DNA from: Desulfotomaculaceae bacterium
GTDB taxonomy: Bacteria > Bacillota > Desulfotomaculia > Desulfotomaculales > Pelotomaculaceae
Assembly (NCBI GenBank): GCA_028702435.1
Contig: JAQVOX010000002.1
Span: 1 to 50,585, forward strand
Direction: 5' to 3'
Length of the DNA: 50,585 bases
Both the position numbers and the translations under genes were made by a program. Numbering within the stretch: position 1 is the stretch's first letter; each line of letters begins with the position of its first letter. The notes below the pieces were generated by a model that was given only the letters and a program-made list of their open reading frames with translations, did not search any database and had not been told where the DNA came from. Below, one piece after another: positions 9,550 through 16,703 of the stretch.

Positions 9550-10023
9550 ATGAGCATGCTGTCTGAGCAGGACAAACAGATAGTGCGGGCTGTCCAGAAG
9601 GGCTTATCCCTGGTTGGCCGGCCTTTTCAGGCCATGGCGGAGCAATTGGAACTGTCCGAAGAGGAACTCCTGGCCAGGATTAAAGACATGTGTGCAGACG
9701 GGCGGATCAGGCGCTTTGGGGCGGTAGTGCGCCACCGGGAGCTGGGCTTTGTAGCCAACGCGATGGTGGTCTGGGATGTGCCGGACGAACAAGTCGCGAT
9801 GCAAGGTCAAATTATGGCCGGCTTTCCGGAAGTGAGCCACTGCTACCAGCGCCCGCGGCAACCGGGCTGGTCGTATAATCTCTTTACCATGATTCACGGC
9901 CGGAGCCGGGAGTACTGCGCTGCGGTCGCAGATAGGATTTCCCAAAGCACCGGTCTAACAGACTACCGCCTGCTGTTTAGTACCGCCGAGTTAAAAAAAA
10001 GCAGCATGCGCTACTTTGAATAA
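9550..10023 (+). CDS. ahbB: Siroheme decarboxylase subunit AhbB (AsnC-like fold)
   Basis: This is the partner of AhbA in siroheme decarboxylation. It has the same two-part fold as AhbA: LSEQDKQIVRAVQKGLSLV at the start, RRFGAVVRHRELGF near residue 52, and CYQRPRQPGWSYNLFTMIHG in the ferredoxin-like half, where the family keeps active-site His/Arg residues. A GGGGTG site precedes the start. The track uses GTG 9544, while ATG 9550 or ATG 9556 are equally possible. Which of the two subunits is called A or B follows gene order and the FPL versus GLSLV sequence near residue 20, so the letter is less certain than the function. Confidence 0.86.
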   Translation: MSMLSEQDKQIVRAVQKGLSLVGRPFQAMAEQLELSEEELLARIKDMCADGRIRRFGAVVRHRELGFVANAMVVWDVPDEQVAMQGQIMAGFPEVSHCYQRPRQPGWSYNLFTMIHGRSREYCAAVADRISQSTGLTDYRLLFSTAELKKSSMRYFE

Positions 10024-10111
10024 GAACTGATGTAAGGAATGCGGCGCCGTCAATTATAGGGATTAATTATTTAGTTTAGTTTTATTCAATACAGAAAGGG
10101 GCTTGCGCTGT

Positions 10112-11419
10112 ATGCCCAGGAATTATTCTAAGTCTGCGGAACTTTTTGAAAAGGCAAAAAGGGTCATCCCCGGGGGGGTAAACAGCCCGGTGCGCGCTTT
10201 TCAGGCAGTGGGGACAACCCCGCTTTTTATCACCCGCGGGGAGGGCCCGCTAGTATATGACGCGGACGGCAATGAATACATCGACTATGTGTGCTCATGG
10301 GGGCCGCTGCTCTTGGGTCACCGCCACCCGCAGGTGGTGGCCGCGCTAAAGCACTGCCTAGATGAGGTCGGCACCAGCTTTGGGGCGCCGACAGTGCTGG
10401 AAAATGAACTGGCCAAAATGATTGTTGAGGCTGTGCCGTCGGTGGAAATGGTTCGTCTAGTTAATTCCGGCACTGAGGCTACAATGAGTGCCCTCCGGCT
10501 GGCCAGGGGCTACACGAAACGGACTAAAATTGTCAAATTTGAAGGGTGCTACCACGGGCATGCGGATTATCTGCTGATTAAAGCTGGCTCCGGGGCGCTG
10601 ACGCTGGGCGTGCCGACTAGCCCGGGGGTAACTACCGGTTCGGCAGCCGACACTATTAACGCAAGCTATAACGACCTGGATTCTTTGCAGGAGATTTTCC
10701 GGCAGAAGGGTGAACAGATAGCAGCGGTGATTGTGGAGCCGGTGGCGGGGAATATGGGTGTTGTTCCGCCGGCGGCGGGCTTTTTGGCGGGATTGCGCCG
10801 GCTAACTGAAGAGTACGGGAGCCTGTTGATTTTTGATGAAGTAATGACCGGTTTCCGGGTGGGCTACGGCGGGGCCCAAAAGCTCTATGGGGTCACCCCG
10901 GATCTAACTTGCCTGGGTAAAATAATCGGCGGCGGCCTACCGGTGGGCGCTTACGGCGGCCGGCACGAGATTATGAAACATGTGGCCCCGGCCGGGCCGG
11001 TATATCAGGCCGGCACCTTATCGGGTAACCCCCTGGCGGTAACAGCAGGAATAGCAACACTGCAGATCCTCCAGCAACCGGGCGCCTACGAACGCCTGGA
11101 AGAAAGTTCCGCAAAATTGGCCGGTTGGCTGCTGGAAGCAGCAGGGGAGGCCGGGGTAGACGTACAGCTCAACCGCATCGGCGCAATGTTAGGTGTCTTT
11201 TTCACACCGCAACCTGTGGTTGATTACGCCGGCGCCTGCTCAGCCGACCCGGCCCGCTACGCGGCGTTCTTTAAGGCCATGTTGGAACAGGGGATTTATC
11301 TGGCCCCCTCCCAATTTGAGGCTGCCTTTGTTTCACTGGCGCATGGCGAGCGGGAAATTGCACGTACCGCAGAGGCGGCGCGGCGCGCTTTCCGGCTTAT
11401 AGACAAGGTAGATAAGTAG
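10112..11419 (+). CDS. hemL: Glutamate-1-semialdehyde 2,1-aminomutase
   Basis: HemL is a PLP enzyme that converts glutamate-1-semialdehyde to 5-aminolevulinate, joining HemA to HemB. Visible motifs are [11 protein letters not shown] near the N-terminus, [18 protein letters not shown] near 118, [16 protein letters not shown] near 242, and the PLP-lysine segment [17 protein letters not shown] near 268. GAAAGGGG lies ten bases upstream of ATG 10112 ([12 protein letters not shown]), which is preferred to the track's TTG 10103. An 88-base gap separates it from ahbB, so it may have a separate promoter, but it completes the set from glutamyl-tRNA to heme. Confidence 0.95.
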   Translation: MPRNYSKSAELFEKAKRVIPGGVNSPVRAFQAVGTTPLFITRGEGPLVYDADGNEYIDYVCSWGPLLLGHRHPQVVAALKHCLDEVGTSFGAPTVLENELAKMIVEAVPSVEMVRLVNSGTEATMSALRLARGYTKRTKIVKFEGCYHGHADYLLIKAGSGALTLGVPTSPGVTTGSAADTINASYNDLDSLQEIFRQKGEQIAAVIVEPVAGNMGVVPPAAGFLAGLRRLTEEYGSLLIFDEVMTGFRVGYGGAQKLYGVTPDLTCLGKIIGGGLPVGAYGGRHEIMKHVAPAGPVYQAGTLSGNPLAVTAGIATLQILQQPGAYERLEESSAKLAGWLLEAAGEAGVDVQLNRIGAMLGVFFTPQPVVDYAGACSADPARYAAFFKAMLEQGIYLAPSQFEAAFVSLAHGEREIARTAEAARRAFRLIDKVDK

Positions 11420-11428
11420 GGTATTAGA

Positions 11429-12169
11429 ATGCTGAATTTAATGGCAACAACTCTTAGTCCCGGGGCGACATTGGCCAAAAGAACATGTGTGTTTGACCGG
11501 TTAACCGCGTCCTCTCCGAACATCAAAAGCGCTACGCTCACCAGGATCTCGACTGCCGATTTACGGCTGCTGTTTGAGCTGTATGATAAAATATTTTTTG
11601 ATCACCGGTTTACCCAGGTTTATCAAGGTCGGCTGAAATTCTCCCTTTCACAGCGGATGACCAAAAGCGCCGGGAAAACTTTCTTTCCCAGGCACCCCGA
11701 CAAGATCAGTCCCGGTGAGATGACGATCGAAATCCGGATGGGAACGGACTTTTTCTTTAAATACGACGAAATAGACTGTGATAAAACCGTATGCGGTATT
11801 ACTACCACCAGCGCCCTGGAAGCGTTTCTACTGGTTTTTGAGCATGAGCTGTGTCATGTCATTGAGTTTATTCACTTTAATAACTCCAACTGCAGCGGAA
11901 AAAGGTTCAAAACCATTGCTAAAAATATATTTGGTCATACAGCCAGCTATCACGAGCTGCCTACCCACAGGCAGATCGCCCGGGTAAAGTACGGCCTAAA
12001 AATAGGTGACCCGGTGACATTTACATATGAAGGCAAAAAAGTTAAAGGGATTTTGTATAATATTAACAAAAGAGCAACGGTGATGGTCGGGGATAAAAAT
12101 GGAAATTACACCGATAAACGTGGAAACAGGTATACAAAGTACTATGTGCCGTTAGAGTTTTTAGTGTGA
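11429..12169 (+). CDS. SprT-like zinc metalloprotein
   Basis: The central part has a SprT-like zinc-metallopeptidase layout: FEHELCHVIEFIHF near residue 137, with the HExxH-type motif read as HELCH, then a downstream His region FGHTASYH near 168 that may supply the third ligand. The C-terminal segment GDPVTFTYEGKKVKG looks like a small beta barrel with repeated Lys/Gly/Tyr turns. The first 35 residues have no clear relatives and the start is weakly supported; ATG 11444 is another option. Family members in eukaryotes cut DNA-protein crosslinks, but the substrate of this bacterial protein is unknown. It starts ten bases after hemL. Confidence 0.6.
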   Translation: MLNLMATTLSPGATLAKRTCVFDRLTASSPNIKSATLTRISTADLRLLFELYDKIFFDHRFTQVYQGRLKFSLSQRMTKSAGKTFFPRHPDKISPGEMTIEIRMGTDFFFKYDEIDCDKTVCGITTTSALEAFLLVFEHELCHVIEFIHFNNSNCSGKRFKTIAKNIFGHTASYHELPTHRQIARVKYGLKIGDPVTFTYEGKKVKGILYNINKRATVMVGDKNGNYTDKRGNRYTKYYVPLEFLV

Positions 12170-12221
12170 GAAATTATCCAGCCATTTGGGGTACCAGCTG
12201 AAGGTTGTCGTATCTATAAAT

Positions 12222-12247
12222 AAAACAGCCGGTTGTCCGACTGTTTT
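12222..12247. terminator. Bidirectional terminator between the SprT-like gene and tRNA-fMet
   Basis: AAAACAG pairs with CTGTTTT, a C/A mismatch follows, then CGG pairs with CCG around a TTGT loop. The T-run on each side depends on direction, so it can end the SprT-like transcript (+) and the tRNA transcript (-). Confidence 0.6.
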
Positions 12248-12265
12248 AATTCATAGAAAGTAAAT

Positions 12266-12341
<76 letters not shown>

Positions 12342-12353
12342 ACGACAGTATTT

Positions 12354-12383
12354 ATTATAGCACTGAAGCAAGTAGTAATGCAA
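12354..12383 (-). promoter_or_regulatory. Sigma-A promoter of tRNA-fMet
   Basis: On the minus strand TTGCAT is followed after 18 bases by a perfect TATAAT, 12 bases before the first base of the tRNA. Confidence 0.55.
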
Positions 12384-12418
12384 GTTAATAATTGTGGTAA
12401 TTAACTTGATATTGGGAC

Positions 12419-12447
12419 TAGACGATCAGGTTAAAATTTTGTACAAT
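12419..12447 (+). promoter_or_regulatory. Sigma-A promoter of the thi operon
   Basis: TAGACG (4/6 to the -35 consensus) and TACAAT are 17 bases apart. Transcription would begin near 12453, so the stem-loop at 12486-12539 lies inside the 5' leader of thiS. Confidence 0.45.
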
Positions 12448-12465
12448 ATTAATAGTTAATTAAAG

Positions 12466-12539
12466 AGCACAAAATTAAATAAAAACACAAAATGGGGTGC
12501 ACCACCGAAAGGGTGTAAATCTCATTTTGTGCTTTTTTT
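12466..12539 (+). promoter_or_regulatory. Attenuator-like leader of the thi operon
   Basis: A 13-bp stem (CACAAAATGGGGT at 12486-12498 with ATCTCATTTTGTG at 12519-12531) continues into a second 5-bp stem, GCACC/GGTGT, around an ACCGAAAG loop, with an AA bulge. It is followed by C and seven T, the form of a strong intrinsic terminator. A second upstream copy, AGCACAAAAT (12466-12475), is exactly complementary to ATTTTGTGCT (12524-12533) and could compete for the same 3' arm. It is not a TPP riboswitch: no CTGAGA or ACCTGATCTGG-type elements are present. I vaguely recall a predicted 'thiS' RNA motif in computational surveys but could not compare it. Confidence 0.6.
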
Positions 12540-12560
12540 GTTTGGAAAGGAAATGGCAGA

Positions 12561-12755
12561 ATGAAAGTAAATGGGTCCATTATTGCTTTGGTAGATAAGC
12601 AAAGCTTGTTAGATTTTTTAGAAGGCAACAAGTATGATATCATGAAAATTGCCGTAGAACGGAATGGAGAAATTGTTCCCAGAGAAGCTTATCGGAATGT
12701 TATGCTCAAGGACGAGGATACTCTGGAAATTGTAAGCTTTGTCGGAGGGGGTTGA
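12561..12755 (+). CDS. thiS: Sulfur carrier protein ThiS
   Basis: ThiS is a 64-aa ubiquitin-like protein whose C-terminal Gly is adenylated by ThiF and converted to a thiocarboxylate that donates sulfur to the thiazole ring. It ends in SFVGGG, the required Gly-Gly tail, and starts MKVNGSI with the usual beta-grasp pattern. A GGAAAGGAAATGG ribosome site precedes the ATG. It is the first gene of a five-gene operon, and its expression is likely controlled by the terminator-like leader just upstream. Confidence 0.92.
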   Translation: MKVNGSIIALVDKQSLLDFLEGNKYDIMKIAVERNGEIVPREAYRNVMLKDEDTLEIVSFVGGG

Positions 12756-12758
12756 GGC

Positions 12759-13562
12759 GTGAGATTAACGGTAAATGGGCAAAAGCTGGAACTAGCCTGT
12801 CAGACTGCCTTTCAAGTAAGAAAGCAATTAGGCCATCCATCTGACATCGTTATTGTCAATGGTTTTCAGATTGAAGAGGACTGCCCGGTGACAGATAGTG
12901 ATCACTTAACCATCATCCCCAAAGGGAGCATGCCGGAAAGGAAAGCGCTGGAGCACATGATCATGGCCAGGCACACTCCTAATATACACAAAAAGTTAAA
13001 AAAAGGAAAGGTAGCTATTGCCGGGTTAGGAGGACTTGGCTCTAATATTGCTGTGATGCTGGCCAGGACCGGTGTCGGGCATCTGTTGCTGGTTGATTTT
13101 GATCTTGTTGAGCCAAGCAATTTAAACCGGCAAAGTTATTATATCAGCCATTTAGGGCTACCGAAAACAGTTGCTCTCAAAAAACAGCTGGAAGAAATTA
13201 ATCCCTTCATTAACTTAAAAACTCAACAGGTAAGGGTAAAGGAAGATAATGTTAAGGAACTCTTTAGCGGCTATGATATAATTTGTGAAGCCTTTGACCG
13301 GCCGGAGGCCAAAGCCTTACTGGTAAATGCAGCACTAGAGCAGCTACCCGGTATTAAAATAATAGCCGCTTCCGGTATGGCCGGGTATGATAGTGCTAAT
13401 CTAATCAAAACAGTAAAACCGATGAAAAATTTATACATATGTGGAGATTTAGAAAATGAAGCAATAGCCGGGCGAGGGTTGATGGCGCCAAGAGTACAAA
13501 TTTGTGCCGGCCATCAAGCAAACATGGTGCTGCGGTTATTGCTTGAAATAGAAGAAGTATGA
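12759..13562 (+). CDS. thiF: ThiS adenylyltransferase ThiF with N-terminal ThiS-like domain
   Basis: ThiF activates ThiS by adenylation. The E1-like nucleotide-binding motif [15 protein letters not shown] lies near residue 87, followed by [15 protein letters not shown], the loop with the catalytic Asp/Arg of family 2. The C-terminal part has [20 protein letters not shown], typical of the short ThiF seen in Clostridia. The first 60 residues ([13 protein letters not shown] to [10 protein letters not shown]) form an extra beta-grasp domain that resembles ThiS but lacks a Gly-Gly end. The GTG start is three bases after thiS, with GGAGGGGG inside the end of thiS. Confidence 0.9.
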   Translation: MRLTVNGQKLELACQTAFQVRKQLGHPSDIVIVNGFQIEEDCPVTDSDHLTIIPKGSMPERKALEHMIMARHTPNIHKKLKKGKVAIAGLGGLGSNIAVMLARTGVGHLLLVDFDLVEPSNLNRQSYYISHLGLPKTVALKKQLEEINPFINLKTQQVRVKEDNVKELFSGYDIICEAFDRPEAKALLVNAALEQLPGIKIIAASGMAGYDSANLIKTVKPMKNLYICGDLENEAIAGRGLMAPRVQICAGHQANMVLRLLLEIEEV

Positions 13563-13576
13563 AAGGAGCCGGCCAG

Positions 13577-14344
13577 ATGAGTGATCAATTAATCATTGGT
13601 GGACATGCAGTTCAATCAAGACTAATCTTGGGTTCAGGTAAATTTTCGCTGCAAATCATCAAGGCTGTTGTGGAAAATGGCGGCGCGGAAATGGTGACCC
13701 TGGCCCTGCGCCGGGCCAACCTAGGTGGACAAGAGAATATCCTGGATCATATCCCCAAAGGCGTTACCTTATTGCCTAACACTTCCGGCGCCAGAAATGC
13801 CGGGGAAGCGGTAAGGATTGCCCGGCTGGCCCGAGAAATTGGATGCGGGAATTTTGTCAAAGTGGAAGTAATTCGCGACACCAAGTACCTATTGCCGGAT
13901 AATTATGAAACCATTAAAGCAACGGAAATCCTGGCCAAAGAGGGGTTTATTGTGATGCCCTATATGTATCCGGACTTAAATGTGGCCAGGTCTTTAGTCA
14001 ATGCCGGTGCAGCAGCAGTGATGCCCCTGGCGGCGCCGATTGGCAGTAATAAAGGTCTTTGTACAAAAGATTTCATACAAATCCTGGTAGATGAAATAGA
14101 TTTGCCCATCATTGTCGATGCCGGCATCGGCCGCCCGTCACAAGCCTGCGAGGCCATGGAAATGGGTGTTGCCGCCATAATGTGCAATACGGCAATAGCA
14201 ACGGCAGGCGATGTGGCCCTGATGTCCAAAGCATTCAAACAAGCCATTGAGGCCGGGCGGGCGGCCTATCTAGCCGGGCCAGGCCGGGTAATTAATAATC
14301 AGGCTGAGGCATCCAGTCCCTTGACCGGATTTTTGGAGGATTGA
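13577..14344 (+). CDS. thiG: Thiazole synthase ThiG
   Basis: ThiG forms the thiazole phosphate from deoxyxylulose-5-phosphate, dehydroglycine and ThiS thiocarboxylate. The TIM-barrel protein has the catalytic lysine in [10 protein letters not shown], near residue 95, and the phosphate-binding part [12 protein letters not shown] near 153 and [11 protein letters not shown] near 181. AAAGGAG precedes ATG 13577 by seven bases; the longer track form overlaps thiF by four bases and reads through this site. It works with ThiH, which in anaerobes makes dehydroglycine from tyrosine. Confidence 0.94.
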   Translation: MSDQLIIGGHAVQSRLILGSGKFSLQIIKAVVENGGAEMVTLALRRANLGGQENILDHIPKGVTLLPNTSGARNAGEAVRIARLAREIGCGNFVKVEVIRDTKYLLPDNYETIKATEILAKEGFIVMPYMYPDLNVARSLVNAGAAAVMPLAAPIGSNKGLCTKDFIQILVDEIDLPIIVDAGIGRPSQACEAMEMGVAAIMCNTAIATAGDVALMSKAFKQAIEAGRAAYLAGPGRVINNQAEASSPLTGFLED

Positions 14345-14346
14345 TG

Positions 14347-15501
14347 ATGGCGTTAAACAGGCTAAACCATATGGAATATATTGAGGGCATGGAAGCTATT
14401 GACTCGGATCTGATGGACAAAGTATTAAACTATACCGCAGCATATGATTACCGACAATATACCGGTAAAGATGTAGAAAAAGCCCTGGCGCAAGAACAAC
14501 TTTCTATTGGTGATTATGCATCCATATTGTCTCCGGCAGCGATGCCCTATTTAGAAGAAATGGCCCAAAAAGCTAGGTCGGAGACAAGAAAGCATTTTGG
14601 AAATTCTATTTATGTGTTTACTCCTTTATATATCGCCAACTATTGCGAAAATCACTGCATTTACTGCGGCTTTAACTGCAAAAATAAAATCCGGCGGGGC
14701 AAGCTTTCTCTTGAAGAAGTGGCAGTAGAGCTTAAAGCGATTGCAGCTACCGGTCTGAAAGAAGTTTTAATTTTAACCGGGGAATCCCGCCTGAAGTCCG
14801 GGGTAGAATATATTGGCGAAGCAGTTAAACTAGCGGCGAAATACTTTTCCACCATCGGTATTGAAATCTATCCGCTAAATTTGAAAGAATATGCTTATCT
14901 GCAGCAGTGTGGAGCAGATTTTGTTTCTGTTTATCAAGAAACTTATAATATAAATAAATATGAACAGGTTCATTTAAGCGGTCCCAAGCGGATTTATCCC
15001 TACCGGTTTCATGCCCAGGAGCGTGCTCTATTGGGTGGCATGCGTGGTGTTGCTTTTGGTTGTCTGCTCGGGCTGGATGATTATCGCAAAGATGCCTATG
15101 CTGCCGGCTTGCACGCATTTTTTATGCAACAAAAGTATCCCCACGCTGAGATTTCTTTCTCCACACCGCGTTTAAGACCTTATATAAATAAGGTGGATAA
15201 TAATCCTCATGATGTTCGCGAAAGGCAGCTATTACAAGTGATTTTAGCTTATCGTTTGTTTATGCCCTATGCGGGCATTACCATTTCAACCCGGGAAAGA
15301 GCCGTTTTTCGTGACCATGTGATTGGCCTGGCAGCCACAAAAATTTCAGCCGGAGTAAGGGTTGGGGTTGGCGGTCATAGGGCAGAAGAAAAGGGCGATG
15401 AGCAGTTTGAAATTTCTGATCCGCGCAGTGTTCACCAAGTGCATCAAATGATTCTAAGCAGGGGCCTGCAGCCTGTTTATACAGATTATATCAGAGTTTA
15501 G
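14347..15501 (+). CDS. thiH: 2-iminoacetate synthase ThiH (radical SAM)
   Basis: ThiH cleaves tyrosine with a SAM-derived radical to give dehydroglycine (2-iminoacetate) and p-cresol. The cluster motif CENHCIYCGF is present near residue 100, with the BATS-like C-terminal part including ISFSTPRLRPY. Its use instead of the oxygen-dependent ThiO fits an anaerobe. GGAGGA ends at 14340, so ATG 14347 has the best spacing; ATG 14344 overlaps the thiG stop. Length of about 384 aa is normal. Confidence 0.93.
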   Translation: MALNRLNHMEYIEGMEAIDSDLMDKVLNYTAAYDYRQYTGKDVEKALAQEQLSIGDYASILSPAAMPYLEEMAQKARSETRKHFGNSIYVFTPLYIANYCENHCIYCGFNCKNKIRRGKLSLEEVAVELKAIAATGLKEVLILTGESRLKSGVEYIGEAVKLAAKYFSTIGIEIYPLNLKEYAYLQQCGADFVSVYQETYNINKYEQVHLSGPKRIYPYRFHAQERALLGGMRGVAFGCLLGLDDYRKDAYAAGLHAFFMQQKYPHAEISFSTPRLRPYINKVDNNPHDVRERQLLQVILAYRLFMPYAGITISTRERAVFRDHVIGLAATKISAGVRVGVGGHRAEEKGDEQFEISDPRSVHQVHQMILSRGLQPVYTDYIRV

Positions 15502-15510
15502 GAGAAGTTT

Positions 15511-16095
15511 ATGCTCATTTGTATAACAAATCGAAAGCTTTGTAGGGATGATTTTCTCAACCGGATTGATCAAATTGCCAAAGGGAAACCTCATGCTATA
15601 ATGTTGAGGGAAAAAGATTCAAGTACTCCAGAATATAAAAGCCTGGTTAAAAAAATAATTGAAATCTGTGTTAAAAATCAGGTATCGCTGATTATCAACC
15701 AAAACATTGAAATAGCCGTAGAAATGAATTGTTCATATATCCATTTATCAATGCCGGATTTAAGAAAATACAAGAAAAAAATCAAACTTTTTTCCCAGAC
15801 CGGTGCTTCTGTTCATTCAGTAAGTGAGGCCAGGGAAGCACAGGAATTAGGAGCCACCTATTTAATAGCCGGGCACATATTTCCTACGGCATGTAAAGAA
15901 GGGGTTCCGCCCAGAGGACTCTCTTTTTTACGGGAAGTGTGCGATGCAGTTGAGATTCCGGTATTGGCAATTGGCGGGATCACTAAGGATAACGTTAAAG
16001 CGGTTACACGTACAGGGGCAAAGGGAATATGTGTGATGAGTGAGGCTATGACCTGTTTAAAGCCGGTTGAACTGGCCGGCAGTTTTAGATTCTGA
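15511..16095 (+). CDS. thiE: Thiamine phosphate synthase family protein (ThiE/TenI-like)
   Basis: This is a 194-aa TIM-barrel protein of the ThiE/TenI family. It has HAIMLREKD near residue 28, SVHSVSEAREAQELGATYLIAGHIFPTA (quoted in two pieces, SVHSVSEA and YLIAGHIF), and the phosphate loop PVLAIGGITKDN near 150. ThiE joins the thiazole and pyrimidine halves of thiamine; TenI relatives instead aromatise the thiazole. The position at the end of a thiazole operon fits either role. The short length and the substitution of the usual QxR stretch with MLREKD favour a TenI-like aromatase somewhat, so the symbol is provisional. Confidence 0.75.
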   Translation: MLICITNRKLCRDDFLNRIDQIAKGKPHAIMLREKDSSTPEYKSLVKKIIEICVKNQVSLIINQNIEIAVEMNCSYIHLSMPDLRKYKKKIKLFSQTGASVHSVSEAREAQELGATYLIAGHIFPTACKEGVPPRGLSFLREVCDAVEIPVLAIGGITKDNVKAVTRTGAKGICVMSEAMTCLKPVELAGSFRF

Positions 16096-16188
16096 ATGAC
16101 CCTGAAAGACCAGATTCAGGATGCCCTGATCTATTCCGAGGTCACGGGCAGCGATCAATGCCCGATTGGCCTGGAGCTTGCGATATAA
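16096..16188 (+). CDS. 30-codon ORF of unknown function
   Basis: An ATG immediately follows the thiE stop, and the reading frame ends after 30 codons (begins MTLKDQIQDA, ends GLELAI). It is too short for the ORF track. Composition looks coding-like, with an acidic/amphipathic first half and one Cys. It may be a small protein, the remnant of a longer gene, or chance. It has no ribosome site of its own beyond coupling to thiE. Confidence 0.25.
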   Translation: MTLKDQIQDALIYSEVTGSDQCPIGLELAI

Positions 16189-16235
16189 TTAGAACAGTAT
16201 TTTAGATCAAATACATTATAAATGGGGGTTAAGAA

Positions 16236-16571
16236 ATGAAAGAAGTTAGTATCACCGTATTCGGGACTAATGCGCCTGTGCCCGCCGGCAGTTGTTGAGG
16301 CCCATCCCCTGTGGACGCATGTTGCGGACCGGCAATGACCATGCAAGAAGAAGCGGAAGACCTCAAGGACCATCTTGTCAAAAATTTTGACCAGGCCGTT
16401 CAGTACGCCTACGTAGATGTGCAAAGTGAGGAGATGAAAAATTACCCGGAAATTACGGCAATTGTGGATCGGGTAAACCTCCCGTTGATTGTGATTAACG
16501 GCCAGCCCCGCTTCCACGGTGGGATTTCCCCTGGTATGATCTTGGAAGCAGTGAGTGAACTGGTAGAATGA
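16236..16571 (+). CDS. Candidate selenoprotein, thioredoxin-like (in-frame TGA read as Sec)
   Basis: From ATG 16236, behind a GGGGG ribosome site, the frame reads MKEVSITVFGTNAPVPAGSC, then TGA at 16296-16298, then GPSPVDACCGPAMT and on to the stop at 16571, 111 codons in all. The ORF track shows only the part after the TGA, starting at an internal GTG (16311). The whole forms one small alpha/beta protein: first strand with VFG, a redox-like Cys cluster containing C-U and CC, helix EEAEDLKDHLV, strand YAYVDV, and PLIVINGQPRFHGGIS. This is the order of thioredoxin-like families such as YuzD. A GC-rich hairpin can be drawn after the TGA (GGCC with GGACC), but I could not confirm a bSECIS. No sel genes lie in this window. 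Confidence 0.7.
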
Positions 16572-16591
16572 TCAAAATTATGTATCTGGAC

Positions 16592-16621
16592 GTTAATGCC
16601 TCTTCTTTAGGAGGCATTAAC
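16592..16621 (+). terminator. Stem-loop after the candidate selenoprotein gene
   Basis: GTTAATGCCTC pairs perfectly with GAGGCATTAAC around an 8-base loop, 20 bases after the stop codon. There is no T-run, so termination strength is uncertain. Confidence 0.5.
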
Positions 16622-16703
16622 CATTAAATATAAAGATAATTTTATATAAAGCTGCGCCTGGATAATGGAATAACCTAGAAAAATACGCGGATAGGGGTGC
16701 TTT

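Noticed and set aside
12466-12539. TPP riboswitch before thiS
   Set aside because: The leader lacks the conserved TPP elements (CTGAGA and the CCTGATCTGG-type helix); only a terminator-like fold is seen.
16311-16571. Separate 86-aa protein starting at GTG 16311
   Set aside because: No ribosome site lies before this GTG, and the upstream frame with a good site, ATG and a matching first beta-strand makes a longer Sec-containing protein more likely.
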